Source of the DNA: Diphasiastrum complanatum
Taxonomy: Eukaryota > Streptophyta > Lycopodiopsida > Lycopodiales > Lycopodiaceae
Reading direction: 5' to 3'
NCBI GenBank assembly: GCA_029204225.1
Contig: CM055100.1
Location: 24,989,106-25,053,105 of the forward strand
DNA: 64,000 nucleotides
This document shows, one piece after another, positions 24,777-36,306 of this stretch (positions are counted from its first letter, which is position 1; the number at the start of each line of letters is the position of its first letter). The position numbers and the translations under genes are program-made. The notes under the pieces are model-generated. The model searched no databases, had not been told where the DNA came from, and worked only from the letters and a program-made list of their open reading frames with translations.

Positions 24777-25954
24777 GCTAATTTTTCAGTTTGCAGCATG
24801 TTTGGTTGATGGTTAGCTTGCATTAGGCATCTTGCCGTGGCATGAATAATGTTAAATTTTCATTTTAGGGATAGTTTGGGATTGATTTTGCTTGAATTGA
24901 GTGGATTTGCTTGTTTGAAATCTAATATGATTATTAAACAGGGAAAGCTATTTAGATCACCAATCTTAATATCCATTTGGATCTGAGATATCAGAGAAAA
25001 TAACAAAAATCGGTCAAATCTGTCAAATTTGGTCAAAAAGAGACAAAAAGCGTCATCAGAGCTCAGAACTTTTTAGCCTCTTTCAGGAAACCTTTGTCGA
25101 GTTGCAGACACCTTCAGTTTTGTTTACAGAACCTTCAGTCTGAAGAGCGAAGATTAATTCCCAGGAGATTTCCAGAAACATCAGAAAAACCACCAAAAAA
25201 ACACCAAAAATTATCAAAACCCTAAAAAAAATAGAAAAAGAACCTTCGCATGATTCATTGTGCTTAAATGTGATTCAAATCTATCTATTGCCAGGTCGGC
25301 GAAGAATAATACCAAAAATAAAAAGGTTTTTAGAGGATCAGTTGTCATATTGTCATATTTTTGCCAAAAAAGTCATTTTTTTGCAAAATTACCAGTATTA
25401 CTCTTGATCCTTTGCCGGAACCTTCATCGAGTTTCCAAAACATTCTATCTATAGTAAACTACTATTTTTGAGTTTGGCGAAGATTCTTCTTGATCAGATC
25501 ACAAAAAATCTTGATTTTTACCCTCGTCAGATTACAAAAACAGTATTTGCTTGTGTCAGAAACCTTCGTCCAGTTGTCCATAGTTTTATCTGTGTCAGAT
25601 CTTCCATCTGAGAAGTCGGCGAAGGTTATTTTCCAAGAAATTGCCAAAAAAGTGTTCATAGAGTTTTTATCCCAAAATAGCACTGTTGAACCTTCGCCAG
25701 TCCTATTTTTAGTTTCTGATTTTCCATATCAAGTCTCTGTCAAAATTTGGATCAAATCTGATATATTCTAAATTGGACTCCGAGATATTTATCATTTTTG
25801 AGAAGTATCGATTGATCAAATTTTGGGTAGTTTTTCATCATATAGAATCAGATTCTTGAAAAGTGGAATAGAGCTAGCAGATCTAATCTGAGATAGTTTT
25901 TTTTGGAAAAATCTATATCCAATCTCATTATCGATTTAATCTAAATTTGTAAAG
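24777..25954 (+). other. Leader of the Tat-like element with a recurring motif
   Basis: Non-coding. The degenerate word AACCTTCGYC or its complement GRCGAAGGTT recurs about ten times between 25085 and 25705 (for example near 25241, 25293, 25419, 25475, 25559, 25615 and 25691). The same motif reappears after integrase at 29890-30235. No reading frame of note. Confidence 0.7.
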
Positions 25955-27850
25955 ATGGCTATCCCTGGAGCTGCTCCTAGAGGTGCTCCACAGGAGGTCA
26001 ATCCAATTATTGTTAGAAGAGCACCCCGATTGGATCTACCCAAATATAATGGATTAACAGATCCAATTAGATTTCTTCAGATCTATGCTGAATCTTGTGA
26101 GGTCTATGGTGAGATTTATCCTCAAGATAAACTTAAGCTGTTTCCTATGGCCTTAATAGGCGCAGCACAAGATTGGTACTATAACCAATATGAAACTGAA
26201 CATACAGATTGGGAGGTTGTTAAACGAGCCCTTATCACATGTTCAAACCACGGAAGTTTATGGAAGACCCTTTCCTACTTTTAAGTAAAATCAAAATGGG
26301 AAAGCGGGAAATGGTTCGAGATTACATCGAAAGGGTGAAACGTCTTAGATTTGAATGTGAGCCTGAGCTGATTAATGAAAATGCCATGATTATGTGGTTT
26401 TTTTCAGGTCTACCTAAATGGATCAGATGTGAGCTGAAACGCCATAATGAGTACGCACTTTTGCAAAATGTGATGGACGATGCAATTCGGGAGGAGGATG
26501 AAGATTTAGATGATGAGCCGAATGTCAGTATGTTGCTTTATAAAGCAGGGTAGACTACTATGACATCCACCACTATTGCATCAACAAATGCCAATGCTAC
26601 TGTAGAAATGATGCTCAATGAGTTCGAGAAACTTGGGAAGACCTAACAAAAACAGATGGAAAAGTTCCAGGTGCAATTTGATGAGAAGCTAAAAGCATTG
26701 GAAAATTTTCACGGAGGAGCGAACTAGGACCCTGAGAAGTTTGCAAAGACTTTTCCTACCAGGAAAAATGTCTGGTGTTCTATTTGTACAGGAAATCACA
26801 CAGTGAACAAGTGTCCTCAATTGAAAAAATGAATGGAAATCAGTGTTTGCCATCTGTGTAATTCACCTGACCATGAGACTGCCTTTTGCAACTTCAACCC
26901 TCGGATAATTCAGCAACGATATGCCCAGATGAAATATCGAAATCCACAGTATGGAGACAATCTAGCAGCAAGACTGCGACAATCTACTCTTGGATACCCG
27001 GAACGTCTAGCGTTGCCTGCCCCACTAGAACACTCCGCTCCTCCTGCCAATTTGATGGAACCAGAACCTTACGGAAGTGCTGAGCAATGGAGCTATGGTA
27101 ATGATCGAGGATCTTCAGTATGCCATTTATGCTGCCGCTCAACAACAAGCCTCGAGAAATTGGGCCAGAGCACCACTTGGATGCTTTGCATGTGGAGAAA
27201 ATCATAGAGTTGCAGAATGCCCAAATAAAGAAAAATTTGTACCATTTGGTCGTGACTGTAGATATGCACATTGCTATAAAGACTGTCCAGCAAGACCGAA
27301 GCCACCACCAGCTACAACACCTGTAAATTTGATAACAATTAAGCAAGGATCGGAAGCTCAGAATAAACCAAGTGCACCCTTAATGGTGGTCACCAGAGCA
27401 CAAAAGCAACAAGAACCAATAGTGGATTTAGTACATGCTGATTCTATACCAATGAACGATACTCCAACAACATCGGGACTCTATCCAAATCTTAATGCAG
27501 AAAAACGAAGATATCAGGATATGAGACAGTGGATTAAACATCTGCAAGAAGAAGAGGAACTTGAAGATGCTAAAGTAACAACTGAAGATTGGTCTTCACC
27601 ATTGCAGCCTCCAAGAAATTTACGTACGAATATGAATGTTCAATTACATCATCACGAAGAACCCTTCAAGATGACGGAAGCACCGCATACAGAATTACTC
27701 ATGAATATTTTGTCTAGCAAGATCAATATTTCATTGGGAGAGTTCCTAAAGTTGGTGCCAAAAGCAAAAGAAGTCTTAGCGCAAAAGTTAGCTAAAAAAG
27801 AATCAGAAGACCATCAGGAGCCACTTTTTCACGAACTATATACAAATTAA
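25955..27850 (+). pseudogene. Tat-like element gag with several zinc knuckles
   Basis: Starts at ATG 25955 (MAIPGAAPRGAP). Gag domain: RAPRLDLPKYNGLTDPIRFL, MALIGAAQDWYYNQY; after a frameshift near 26280, KIKMGKREMVRDYIERVKRL and MWFFSGLPKWIRCEL. Stops at 26551 (TAG), about 26643 (TAA), about 26727 (TAG) and 26829 (TGA). Cys-rich knuckles: CSICTGNHTVNKC (about 26775), CHLCNSPDHETAFC (about 26848) and CFACGENHRVAEC (about 27185). The last frame, 27077-27850, runs into an unassigned Glu-rich segment ending at TAA 27848. Neither a protease active site nor RT follows; the next recognisable residues are RNase H. Confidence 0.83.
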
Positions 27851-27865
27851 CTATCGTTCCTATTT

Positions 27866-28304
27866 GGACAGTAGAGGCGTTAGAAGCCTTCGAAAAGTTA
27901 AAAAAAACAATATCTTCAGCACCAATACTGCGTTCTCCAGATTGGACATTAGAGTTTCATGTTCATACGGATGCCTTAAAATACGCCATTGGATCAGTTT
28001 TGACGCAGTCAGGTGACTATAAGAAGGATTATCCTATACGATTTGCAAGTAGACAACTTACAGATCTAGAGAAGAATAATTCAACAATACGCTAGCCATG
28101 ATTTTTTCTGTTCGGAAATTTCGTCACTACCTCATGAAAACGCACTTTGCATTTTATACGGATCATCAACCGTTACTTTACTTGGTAAATAAGATGTGTA
28201 ATACTGGACGTATTGCAAGATGGTTATTATTATTGACTGAATTTGATTTTCAAATTGTGGTCAGAAAGGGGAAGCAACATTATCTAGCCGATCACGTTTC
28301 GTGA
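27866..28304 (+). pseudogene. Tat-like element RNase H (RT deleted)
   Basis: Recognisable from VEALEAFEKLKKTISSAPIL, then FHVHTDALKYAIGSVLTQSG, PIRFASRQLTDLEKN, FSVRKFRHYLMKTHFAFYTD and GKQHYLADHVS. A frame break lies at about 28080-28098 and a TGA ends it at 28302, where related proteins have an Arg (CGA). About 1.5 kb of protease/RT coding sequence expected between gag and here is absent, so this copy cannot transpose on its own. Confidence 0.85.
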
Positions 28305-28358
28305 ATTGAATCCGCACCAGTTAATACTGAAGTAGATGATGAACTACCAGATGCTGCG

Positions 28359-29654
28359 TTGTTCTATGTTGAAGCAGTACTTGAGTGGGTGGCAGATATT
28401 GTTGAGTACTTGATGCTAGGACAACCGAATGACTCTTTGACAAAAGTACAGAAAAGACAATTGATTCATAAGGCTCAACCTTATCAATTAATTGCAAGAC
28501 AATTGTATCGTCGTGGATCAGATAATATTTTACGAAGATGTGTTTTACCGCATGAAGTACCAGATCTAATCATGTTTTCACATGATGGCATGGATGGAGG
28601 ACACTTCTCTACAGATATTTTTGTTCGCAAACTTTTTCAATCCGGTTGTTGGTGGCCTACGCTTCATAAGGACACAGAAAATTTTATTCAGACATGTGAT
28701 GTCTGCCAACAAGCACGACGGCCTACTCGACAGAATTATGAACCCTTACATCCGATTTTATCGCAAGCACCGTTTGAAAAATGGGGACTGGATTATGTTG
28801 GTCCTATTCATCTCGCTGCGCAAGGATCTTAGGCTCGATACATTATCGTCGCAACTCATTATATGACCAAGTGGGTTGAAGCCAAAGCTGTCAAAGTGGC
28901 TGATGCGAAATCTACGGCCAAGTTTCTATATGAAAATATTATAATCAGATTTGGATGTCCGATCGAAATTGTCAGTGATTGGGGTACACACTTTGTTAAT
29001 CAAACAATGAAGTATTTACTGGAAGATTTTTTTGCTATACACAGATTTAGTACTCCTTATTATCCTAGAGGAAATGGCCGAGCTGAATCTTCCAATAAGA
29101 TTCTCTGCACCATTATGACAAAGACAATTGAAGCGAGTCGGTCTGATTGGGAACATAAACTGTATGTAGCATTATGGGCATTCAGAACTGCTTACAAAAA
29201 TAGTACAAATCAAACACCTTTTCAACTGGTTTATGGTCAAGATGTTGTTATGCCAATTGAATTTTTAATCCCATATTTACGCATAGCAGCAACGGAATGA
29301 TTTAATGATGATCAGTCTTTACAACTTCGTCATGAAGCGTTGCACAAATTATGTGAAACCCGATTGATGGCAGTTCATGCCTTAGCAACAGAGAAAGCCC
29401 GTCGCAAGGCATGGCACGATCGGCGATTGCACAAGAAAGATCTGGAAGCAAGAGATCTTGCATTGATGTACAAAACCAAACCGATCAAGGGTAAGTTGAA
29501 GTTTACTAGGGAAGGCCCGTATAAAGTGAAGGAAATCCTGAACTATGGTGTAGTAATTCTTGAGCACTTGGATGGAAAACGATTTGATACTCCGATAAAT
29601 GGCAGCCGATTACGCAAGTTTTGGCAGCCTGCTCCGCCAGTTCAGCAAGCCTGA
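28359..29654 (+). pseudogene. Tat-like element integrase
   Basis: Zinc-binding N-terminus with H-H-C-C (SHDGMDGGHFSTDIF ... TCDVCQQARRP, about 28578-28730). Catalytic core Asp in KWGLDYVGPIH (about 28780), second Asp in VSDWGTHFVNQ (about 28970; W replaces the usual N or R) and Glu in RGNGRAESSNKIL (about 29070). C-terminal part: KARRKAWHDRRLHKKDLEAR and INGSRLRKFW, ending at 29654. TAG at 28830 and TGA at 29298 interrupt an otherwise readable frame; a small shift occurs around 28832-28863. The DDE residues are all present. Confidence 0.9.
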
Positions 29655-30467
29655 TCTCAATTTATTTTTTCATTTTATTTGTTTTTAATTTTTTGTTTTC
29701 AATAATTAATTTGCTGACTTTTTTTGAAAAAAGACAGTTAAAAAAAAATAAAAAATAAAAAATAAAATAAGGAAAGACTGATGAGCAAAAGTCATGAAGT
29801 CATCAGCATAAGGAAAAGGAAGCATAGTATTTTTATAAAAAATGACTTAGAAAACCAATGATTTGGGCAGATTTGGCCAATATAGTATCAGAAACCCTCG
29901 TTGAGCTCTCAAACTGTACATCCACCCTTGATTTATCTAAATTGAGGTGGAAATGTTTCTGACAAGAGAAAACTTAATCTTTGAGTCAGGCGAATGTTCA
30001 GTGATATGCCATTTTGAGAACCTTCGCCAAGCATCATAACGTCATTATGAACCTTCGTCGACCTGCTAGATGATCTTAAAATGTCAAAATTAGGCTGTCC
30101 ATAGGTTCAGATTGTGAAAAAAAGCATTTATGACAGTACCTGGGCGAAGGACCCTCTTGGGCGAAGGTTCATCCTTCACCAGCCCTGAAAAACGTTTGCC
30201 TGATAGGTTCAGATCCCTAGAAACCTTCGTCGAAATTTTAATAGCCTATTTTTACAGTACTGTACCTGCCTGCAAATTTTTGTTCAAAATTGATCAGCCC
30301 AACTACTATTCAGTGTAATGGACCCACCAAATTCACCTATAAGTTGGTTGAATTCGATTCATTCCTCACTTGCGCTAGCGAAGCTCTTGCAAATTTTTCT
30401 TGCGACCAAAGCCTTCCAAATTTCCTGCATTGCCTTCTGATACACTTTCACGTGTTATAATTTCTTT
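29655..30467 (+). other. Region between integrase and the extra ORF
   Basis: Non-coding. An A-rich stretch (29735-29775) is followed by repeated AACCTTCGYC / GGCGAAGGTT words at 29890, 30020, 30051, 30145, 30160 and 30220. The last part, 30350-30400, matches the inverted copy at 12160-12130. No conserved protein seen. Confidence 0.6.
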
Positions 30468-32809
30468 TTGATCATCATGTCTTCTACCGATACTTCTCAG
30501 TCTCCGCGCTATACTATCCATCATGATGTCCCATCTGCAACGGACATCATGATTCTTCCTAGCACAAGCATGGTCACTCAGTGGATGACCCTGCAATGGG
30601 TATTCATGAGAGAGCCTTTTCGGGACGCATCAATATGGATTTCATCGCTCTTGCCTTTAGTACGTGGAAGGAAGAGAAATCCAAGTTTTATATCACCTTC
30701 CAAGGAGCCACACACAAGGTGCATGTCCTTGAGGCCGCACTTGCAGCTATAGGAATCTCATCCTGTATGCAAGCCTCACCCAATCACAAGCACGCCAAAC
30801 AGGCCATCAAGCCATACATTGACCTCACCAACGATCTGCACTGGACTAATGATGACTATCTTCTAGAAGCCATCACTGAGCCTTCCATTCACGCCGCTGC
30901 CTAGTTGTTGAATCATTTCATGATGGTTGGCAACCTCAGAAAAGACCGCATCACATCTCAAATCCTTCACAAGATAGTGGGCCAAAGCCCCTCTTGAACC
31001 ATATAACTGGTTCAAGACTGTTTCTGGTGAGCTCAAGCGAGCTATTAAGGCCAATACAAAGCAGCAGTTCGCCACTGGCTCTCTATTGTCCCTCTTAGCT
31101 GCTTCTCACTTAGAAAACAGAATCCATGGCTTCCACCTAAATTCTGTGCTTTCGGTTTACGAAAAAGCACCGACCGAGTCATTTCATCAGGCCTCAAGTT
31201 CTCATAGTTGTCGTTGCCCACGCAGCGAGATCGTAATTCCTGAATCGCCTTCCGCGTCACGACAACGTACTAGGCATACCTCATCAGCTGCGCTTCCACC
31301 ACATGCTCCTGTTCACACTGAAGTTCCCATTGCCCTCGCCTCTGATGCTTCCCTTGCCTCTTCTCCCATACAAGAAAAGTCTGTGACCATTGGGCCTACC
31401 ATTCCCATCACAGCTGCCCAGGCCGCCTCACCTCCGCACACCGAAGCAACCTCAACCAACACACAGTTCCTCATGGATATGTTCGATGATTCCCCCCTTG
31501 GGGGGAAATCTTTGAAATGCCCCAGAGCCTAGCACCCTTTGGACCCCAATCCCTTGGAAGAGGATTCGGGCATATCCATGAAGCTATTGTTGGTGTCGAA
31601 GATGCCAATCAACAACCACCCACACAGGGTAGCCCAGCCACACTTCGGGTCGACACAGCTGTAAAGTCACCAAAGCAGTTCGACGCCATGGTGCCTGAAG
31701 GGTTTGAAGACGAGGATATTTTTGAAGAAGAAGAGACCTTGGCACCTATTCCACGCCTACCACGGACAGTACCATCAGGGTCTCCTGTTGTTGCCACCTC
31801 CATGACTGTCGATTCTGGTGATGCTCTCGGGTTAGTTTCAAGCCTTGAGCAAGTGATCCAGTCTATGATGGATAAGAAGAAGAAAATGGAGCAGAGGATC
31901 TTTGATTTAGGATCTGAAAACACTCTGATCAATCAAAAAATTGTCCAGCTAGATCGAGAGGTGAAGATAGCCAAGCAACATGAAGAAAAGGCTGAAAGTG
32001 AAAAGACATTGGCCCAGCAACAAGCTGATCACTTGGAAACCTACATCAGCTCCCTGCAAAACGCCCTGACAACCGCACAGGATCAGGTAGATAAGGTAGT
32101 GCAAGATGCCAAGCAACATGTGCAGTTGCTGAAGGGGCAATTACAAATGGCTGAACAAGATCGCACACGGCTTCAAGGTGAATTGGATGCGACCACCCTT
32201 GAGCGTGATGCATATCTGCAAACACAAATACCCAATCATCCGGTCACACCGACGGAGATTGCATATTTGTTCAAGAAAGTGGAAACATACAAAGTGGTCC
32301 TTCAGGGATTCCAAGGCCACTTTGATAGGTTCAAAGGCGTAGCTTCAACCAAGTTGGCAAAGGCAAAAGAGACCATCAACGCCTATGAAAAAGCCGCCAC
32401 TCAAGTGTTGGAAGCCAGACCACAAATCTCCATCCCGGTCATGCCGCAATTCTCCCCTTCGCGCCAAGAAGCTGTACAGATGGATACAGGGGTTGATTCG
32501 AGCATGGACCAAGGGGGAGCTCCAGATCTAGCAGATCAACTGCCAACTGTACCGGCAGTACAAGCGGGTCCATCCTCATCAAGGACAAGCCATTTATTCA
32601 GAAGGCCCATCAGCATCGAGGACCAGATCCACACCTTCTTAAAGCAGCATCCACATGAGTCCTCGCGTGGTGGATGGGTTCTCAAATTTAAGACTTCCGA
32701 GATCGAGGCCGACAAAGAATTGGACAAAATACCTGCACTGGGAGAGCAACCGGGTCTTGATATAGATCATGATCCCAAGCTACCAATCACTCTTTGTGAT
32801 CATTTGTAG
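30468..32809 (+). CDS. Extra ORF of the Tat-like element (coiled-coil protein)
   Basis: Not a protein I recognise. It lies after integrase on the same strand, where some plant gypsy elements carry additional or env-like ORFs. The N-terminal part (from ATG 30468, then in a second frame from about 30585) contains MGIHERAFSGRINMDFIALA and KFYITFQGATHKVHVLEAAL and is disrupted by small indels and stops to about 31085. A Ser/Pro-rich linker follows in a third frame (31086-31532). From ATG 31517 a 430-residue frame is fully open: acidic start, long coiled coil at about residues 105-235 with heptad-like Leu/Ile (KKMEQRIFDLGSENTLI, ADHLETYISSLQNAL), Ser/Pro linker, then a C-terminal domain with FRRPISIEDQIHTFLKQHPH. 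No signal peptide or transmembrane segment is evident, which argues against an envelope. A diverged piece exists at 11676-11945. Confidence 0.62.
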
Positions 32810-34430
32810 ATCAATTTCAGTCCATAAACTCTAAAATTTGACAATTGGCAATTTGGAGCTAGTCAAGAGCATCAAAGAATAATCAATTGGCCAAGGCACT
32901 AAGGATCTGTTTTTGCGGGTTATTGAAGACTCAAGTAAAGGCAAAGGAGCAGCAAGAAAGTCTTGTTCAAACCTACTTTACTCATCTAACTTTATGCTTG
33001 AGCTATGTTATGTCAACATGTGGAAATTGTCATAATTTGGTGAATCTATGATCATCTTTTTGTATCCAATGGATCTTGAAGAAGGACCAGTGCTACCTAC
33101 TAGCTATATGGAGTCTTATGGAGCTGGCTTGGCATCATTGTTGTACTCTTTTACTCATGGATTTCCAAGGCTTGATGTTTCTTCAAGGCAAGAAGGCAAT
33201 GGAGGCTCATTCATGGTGGATTTCAACACATACACTTCACAAGAAGTGAAATATGGAGAAGACATGCAATAAAGCATTCATCACTTTCATTTATTACATG
33301 TTTGCTGCTGTTTTACAGAGATTTCAAAGGTGGAAACATGGAGGTATCATTCCATTCCCATTCTATGTTATTCTTCATGTACTAGTTTCATCTTGAAATG
33401 TAAAATTGATGTAAGAAATAATGAAACGTCCAATATGGACACTATTATCTATATCAATTATGAAGTTTATTGTTTTGTACATATTAGGATCATTGAGAGG
33501 AGATCTATCCTTAAGATGAAAATCATTCTTAAGTTAGATCAAAGTAGTGTTGTAAAACTAGCAAGTAAAGTTGAAGAGGGAGTGTGAAAATTGTCAACAT
33601 TTCCTAGCTAGTTTTAGGCCAAATTTGATATTTTTGGCGCATAGTTTTGTATCTAACCCTTCACACGTGTTGATTCTTCTTTTTCCCGGATTGGTTTGTG
33701 ATTAGTATCAGGTACATGTGCAGGGCTTAGTGACAGATCATAACCATTATGATTTGATGCTACTTTGTGCTTGACTCCCTGAGGAGTTTTTATTATAAAT
33801 GTTGAGTGATATTTGTAATAAACACTTTTTAGGATTTGTAGTTCTTAGTTAGATTCAATTTTGTTCTCTGGTAAGGTCAGGCCAAATTCAACCGACAAAC
33901 TTAAGACATGCCCTCGAGTATATCAAGTACTGTAAAAAGCTCTATACAGGGTATTTTTTTCTGTGTGGCTACTCGGCTAACCCAAGTAGCTGGCTATGGG
34001 ACAAGGCTCTGAATAATCAATCAATGATGGGTCATTTCCCAGTAACAACCAAATATAGTAAATATGCATTCTATCATCCAAAAACCATCATACACATCAA
34101 GAGAACACTTGATGAAAAAAACTAAGTATAAATTCTTGTTGTAGAGAGAGAAAGTACAAGGCTTTCTCTCCAATAGAGAGAGATTGTAGAAAAAATTCTA
34201 AGTGTTGTAGCTACTCTCACACTCTCACCATCCAAAAAACTAAGTGACCACATTCAAACCACCTCTCACTTTGATTGGACCATTTTGGTACACCTCTTGC
34301 TCTTATTGGTCCACATGGTCAAATGACATTATGAGGAACAAGATCCTCTCTCTACCATCATGCCAAGTGTAAGCATCCTACACTAACTCGAGCTAATACA
34401 AGACTTATCCAACTTGGCTAGTGTAGTTTA
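32810..34430. other. 3' region of the Tat-like element and unassigned repeat
   Basis: No protein recognised. GAAGAGGGAGTGTGA at about 33570 looks like a polypurine tract, and a TG follows it at about 33580, but the sequence after it does not match the 24010 LTR. Between about 34,140 and 34,390 short words (TAGAGAGAGAAA, TGATTGGACC, CATCCTACAC) echo the 0.7-kb insertion at 15608-16330, so a related LTR of another family may lie at about 33,580-34,430. This assignment is weak. Confidence 0.35.
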
Positions 34431-35757
34431 AAATTTAGGACTAGGTGTTTCAATGTTCTTTAATTTCTTGAATTGCTAGTCTTATATCAAGAATCCAACT
34501 CACTTACTTCATGGAAAAAGTAAAGCTAAGATGCATGTATATGATGACACTTTTCTTTAGACGATATATTTCAATCTATCGCATCTCTAATATTCAATAG
34601 CTTTATCAAAACATGTTAAAATTTCTTTAAGCAATCGGCTAGATCTGTCAAATAACCAAAAATAAATAATTAAACAGGTTCCAATATAATTTTGCAGTGT
34701 TTTGAGAATAAAACTCGAAAAGGGTTTGTCGGCTAGAGGAGCCAAGGCCCCAATAAAGCCAACCATAAATTGATTGCTTTGAATGGTCTCCTTTGACTAG
34801 TAGCTGTGTAAACGAAGCTCCTAATATTTTATGTAAAGACTAGTAAAATGACTCGTTCCTTTCAAACAAAAACAATCAAAACTATGAACACGATTCATTG
34901 AACAAAAGAAATGGCAGCAGCAGCAGCCTCTCGCCTCGGCTCGTCACTCTGACGAACAGGAAGAACAAACGCCTTCATCTTCGCCATGGCCGCTTAATAT
35001 CAAACAACGACAATGAGCAGACATTGTCAACCTGTCGCCATTTCAGCTTACGATCAGTTTCCATGGTAGGATCCAGTTCTTTGCAGATGCAGCCTTAATT
35101 TCATGCTTAATCTTGGCTTAATGGAAAAGAATAAGGTAATCTAACCAATGGAAAAGAGTAAGATAATCTGACTAATGGAAAAGAATAAGATAATCTAACT
35201 AGTCTTGGCCTAAACAATAAGGTATTGCAGGTGTTTATTTGCGGTTTTTTCGTGATTACTGCGGTTATTATGTGAAGCTAGATGCTCGACGGCGCTTTGT
35301 CTATCAGAGGAATGGTCGATTTATGCTTATTATATGATAATAAACTAAAATGCTTTGAAAATAGCCTTTGTTACCTGTAAGGAAAGAGATTGGAATTCGT
35401 TAGATATATGTTAGCTACAATTTAATGGATCTTCGATATGTTGCATCCATGTGAATGTTTTCTGTCAGTTTTTGGCTGAGACATCAGGTGAAAAGAGATG
35501 GTAGCGCATTTTAGCGTTTTAGATTTTCGAAGGCCTATTTCATTCTCTTTTTATTCTTTGATTTGTTGAATCGTTAAACTTGGAAGCTGTAAGAATCACT
35601 TTGGGGAAAGATTGAAGAGCTAGAATGCTCGAGTTTGGAAGATCTGTCAAACTAGTGATGATTGATTTCCTCATATTGATCCGCTAAAAAGTCCAGCCTC
35701 TTGTGAGTATTCAGCAAATACTAGAGGAAAGAGTTGGATTCTTTGAAGATAGCAAAT
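34431..35757 (+). promoter_or_regulatory. Upstream region of the NAD(P)H dehydrogenase gene
   Basis: About 1.3 kb before the ATG. A small GC-rich stretch at 34,905-35,090 starts MAAAAASRLGSSL in one frame and stops after 13 codons; it could be an upstream ORF or part of the 5' transcribed region. A 27-bp minisatellite lies at 35119-35200. I cannot place the transcription start or a convincing TATA box from sequence alone. Confidence 0.35.
35119..35200. repeat. 27-bp minisatellite, three units
   Basis: AATGGAAAAGAATAAGATAA followed by TCTAACT is present three times in tandem (35119, 35147, 35174) with one to three changes per unit. It lies about 560 bases upstream of the gene's ATG. Confidence 0.85.
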
Positions 35758-36306
35758 ATGTGGCGAAAGAATATGTCGTCGCTTCTCCGTGCTTCGGCAA
35801 AAGCGGCTATTTTACAACCTTTGCAGTCCTCTAGTATCAATCCTGCTTCAGCAATTACTCCTTTTAACGCATGCCATCCTTTTTTGAGGACTTCATTGAA
35901 GCAATGCTCCATGACCTTGCTTCATTCCCGGGAGTATTCTTCATCTCCTGCGCCGGAAGCTAAATCAGAGGTGCCAATCAAAAGTGATGGGCAAGCAGTT
36001 GCGTCACGAGAGCACCAACTAGGACCAACGAAGTCTGGTGACAAGCCTAGAGTAGTCGTGCTGGGATCTGGCTGGGCTGGGTGCAGGCTTATGAAGGAAC
36101 TCGATACACAATTATATGATATAGTATGTATATCGGCCCGCAATCACATGGTGTTTACTCCATTGCTGGCGTCAACATGTGTAGGCACACTCGAGTTCAG
36201 ATCTGTCGCGGAGCCATTGCGCACCATACAGCCAGCAATTGGCAAGGCTTCTAGCTCTTATGCCTTTTTGGCACAATGCACAGGCGTCGACACCCAGAAT
36301 CACGAG
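35758..36306 (+). CDS. NDA: Type II NAD(P)H dehydrogenase, exon 1
   Basis: First coding exon of a plant alternative NAD(P)H:ubiquinone oxidoreductase, a rotenone-insensitive enzyme that passes electrons from NAD(P)H to ubiquinone without pumping protons, at the mitochondrial inner membrane. ATG 35758 is the first ATG in the frame. The first 60 or so residues are basic and Ser/Ala-rich with no acidic run ([18 protein letters not shown]), typical of a mitochondrial presequence. The FAD dinucleotide fold follows, [19 protein letters not shown] (GxGxxG, about residues 100-118), then the conserved [20 protein letters not shown]. The exon ends NHE at 36306 with donor GTAAAA, in phase 0. Motif order matches plant NDA/NDB proteins; the later NADH-fold Glu favours NDA. 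Confidence 0.95.

Noticed and set aside
30468-30904. Envelope protein in the Tat-like element
   Set aside because: Position fits env-like ORFs, but no signal peptide, transmembrane helix or cleavage site is visible.
33330-33587. Possible copia C-terminus before the purine-rich tract
   Set aside because: No RNase H motif such as TKHIE or STSGY is readable in any frame, so a copia assignment is unsupported.
34898-35098. Short upstream gene or transit-peptide exon
   Set aside because: The ATG frame (MAAAAASRLGSSL) stops after 13 codons and no homologue is recognised; kept only as a remark on the upstream region.
35734-35757. Longer start for the NAD(P)H dehydrogenase (codon 35734)
   Set aside because: The codon at 35734 is TTG; the first ATG in the frame is 35758 and gives a normal mitochondrial presequence.
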